64,000 bases of DNA from Lanius collurio (Eukaryota; Chordata; Aves; Passeriformes; Laniidae), in NCBI GenBank assembly GCA_020086605.1, contig JACBWW010000044.1, positions 6,735,233-6,799,232 of the forward strand, written 5' to 3'. Positions 62,261 to 64,000 of the stretch are shown piece after piece. Under the pieces are notes generated by a model that saw only the letters and a program-made list of their open reading frames with translations, did no database searches and had not been told where the DNA came from. A program made the position numbers and the translations under genes. The number at the start of each line of letters is the position of its first letter. Within the stretch, counting starts at the first letter, position 1.

Positions 62261-64000
62261 CTGTGTTTTTTAAACAGGGTTTCTACCAATTTTTAAAAAC
62301 CACTTCCCAACACATCCTATGTTATAGAGAAAAAGAATGTTTGTAATAGCGTCTCTTAACTCTGGTCTCCCAGATACATCACCCAAATAATTTTTACCCT
62401 CCCTGTATCCCCAGCCATTTGCAGGAATGTTGCCCGGGGTGGTGTGAGGTGTAGTTTAAAGGCTGCAGGCAGATTGAGGAAGACATTCTACCTTTTTGCA
62501 CCTCTACCTTTTGAAAAACCCTTGCACATGAAAAGCTCCCCATCTGCACTAAAAGCTGATCACAGAGAGACCCAGACTAATTAGCCTCATCAAGAGCTGA
62601 TTGTCTGCTCCCTTCCCTGCTCAGTGCTTGTTCTCTGCTTTTGTGTGTCTTCTCCTTCCAATGCAGTAACACAGGGAAGAGAAATTACAACATAAAACAG
62701 GCAAGCGGGATCCACAGGCCTGCATCGTTGGTAGGTCTAATAGATCTGGCATGTCCCTGCTTTCCTGACAAGCTTGATAGGCAAGGCACTGAGGTTGCTT
62801 TCATTGCCTACCCTTCCCCTCCCTCCCTCTTTAGATAATCAGCTTTTTAGAAAGAGCTTTTTCTTTGTGTAGCATCTGGTACCTTACAACCTCCGACATC
62901 ACTTGGTTAGAACAGATGAATATGGCTCTCTTTTCACTAAAACACTAGGTAAGAAGTACTTCAGTCCAATTTTTAAAGTATTTTTATCAAGGCTTTTATG
63001 TCCTTACATGCATGAGCCCAGAAACATATTAAACAAAAAAAGTAACTAAAACTGTTAATGATATCTTAAACAAAAATATTTTGCTTCAATGTTCCAAACA
63101 CCCAATCCTTCAACAAATCAGCCTTTGTTTAAAAGCAAAAATATAAAATGTAAAAATGTCAACCACACAATAACTACTATTAAACAAGTGTTTATTTCTG
63201 GTGGTCGTCCGAGGAGCTTCTCCCATGTCAAATGCAGAATGGGGATTGCTCTGAATTAACTGCAGCCCCAACTGCGCCTTTTCAGAAAAGACCCAAATTA
63301 CTGCTGCCAAGCAGATGTACTTTGGCATGTTATTTTCTTGTTCAGCCACTGCTCCAGCCTGAGCCCCTGGGGACAGGGGATTGCTGTGGCTTTCTGTGGG
63401 GCAGGAAGTACCACAGGCATGTCAGTGCCTGCAGACTGTGTCAAGAGGGGCAGGATTTGCTGTGACAGAAGGTGCACGGGAGACTGGAGATGAGGCTTTT
63501 ACTTTTTTGTCTGAGACACTGCATTTAGAGAACCTTTGGATGAAGAATACTTGGCACCCCTTTACTTCTTTTACCTCAATACTTCTAGTTCTGATAAATT
63601 TTAATTATTTCATATATTCTGTTTCTCAGTGGTTTACTTTTAAGGAGAAACTCAGTCACTTCCAAAATGACCTTGAAATAAGCTATTATTTTAAAACAAA
63701 ACCAATACATTTTTCTTGCTAAGGGAGAAGTTTCCAAAACTCCTCTGTGAGTTTGGTTGCAGATTGTTTTAAGTATGTTTCCTGCCATGACCAGAGGGAA
63801 CCCAACATGGCCAGCATGCACACAAAGCTCAGTTTCGGTAGAAAGGTGATACAACAGTGACTGGGGAAGGACAGAGGGGCTCTGCAGCTCTGCTGGGGCT
63901 GTTTAGCTTGGATTGCTGTTCACAGCTGTTAGAGGAACTCTTGCTGTTGTAGTAAAGCTGTTTGAAGATGCAGAGTTTGTTCATGATCCAGGTCCTGGTT
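62261..64000. other. 3' flank of GRIN3A
   Basis: No gene, repeat family or RNA is recognised in this stretch. It may contain further 3' UTR if a more distal poly(A) site is used; ATTAAA-type hexamers occur near 63027 and 63178. Short chance frames on both strands have no family features. Confidence 0.6.

Overview
The window is vertebrate nuclear DNA, almost certainly from a bird. It carries one gene on the + strand, GRIN3A, which encodes the GluN3A (NR3A) subunit of NMDA-type ionotropic glutamate receptors. The other recognisable content is avian: at least nine 3'-end fragments of CR1 LINEs and one solo endogenous-retrovirus LTR. A songbird is possible, but the sequence alone does not settle the order.

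Layout. Bases 1-19707 are the 3' part of intron 1; exon 1, with the signal peptide and first part of the amino-terminal domain, lies upstream of the window. Eight coding exons follow: 19708-20312, 26051-27098, 41688-41833, 43424-43539, 45677-45828, 56798-56962, 57697-57770 and 60836-61172. They add up to 2643 nt in one uninterrupted frame (880 codons plus TAG), and every intron is GT-AG with matching phase. Residue numbers below are local, starting at the first codon of the 19708 exon. Adding 233 to them reproduces the mammalian GluN3A numbers for the known glycine-contact residues, which is strong evidence for the gene model and its orthology. The 3' UTR starts at 61173, and the best canonical poly(A) signal is at 62235.

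How the parts work together. The first exon here supplies the distal half of the amino-terminal domain. The next, very large exon encodes the linker, ligand-binding lobe S1, M1, the pore loop and M3. The three following small exons encode lobe S2. The next holds M4 and the YWL endocytic motif. The last two encode the cytoplasmic tail, which ends in a predicted coiled coil. All known glycine contacts are present and no frame break is seen, so the gene looks functional.

I found no second protein-coding gene, no RNA gene and no clearly novel system. Items most worth a second look are the solo LTR in intron 1 with 6-bp target-site repeats, a diverged direct duplication of about 0.2 kb with 1.2 kb spacing in intron 1, an NLS-like polybasic run in the tail, a roughly 190-bp polypyrimidine tract in intron 6, and some motif-dense non-coding stretches that may be regulatory.
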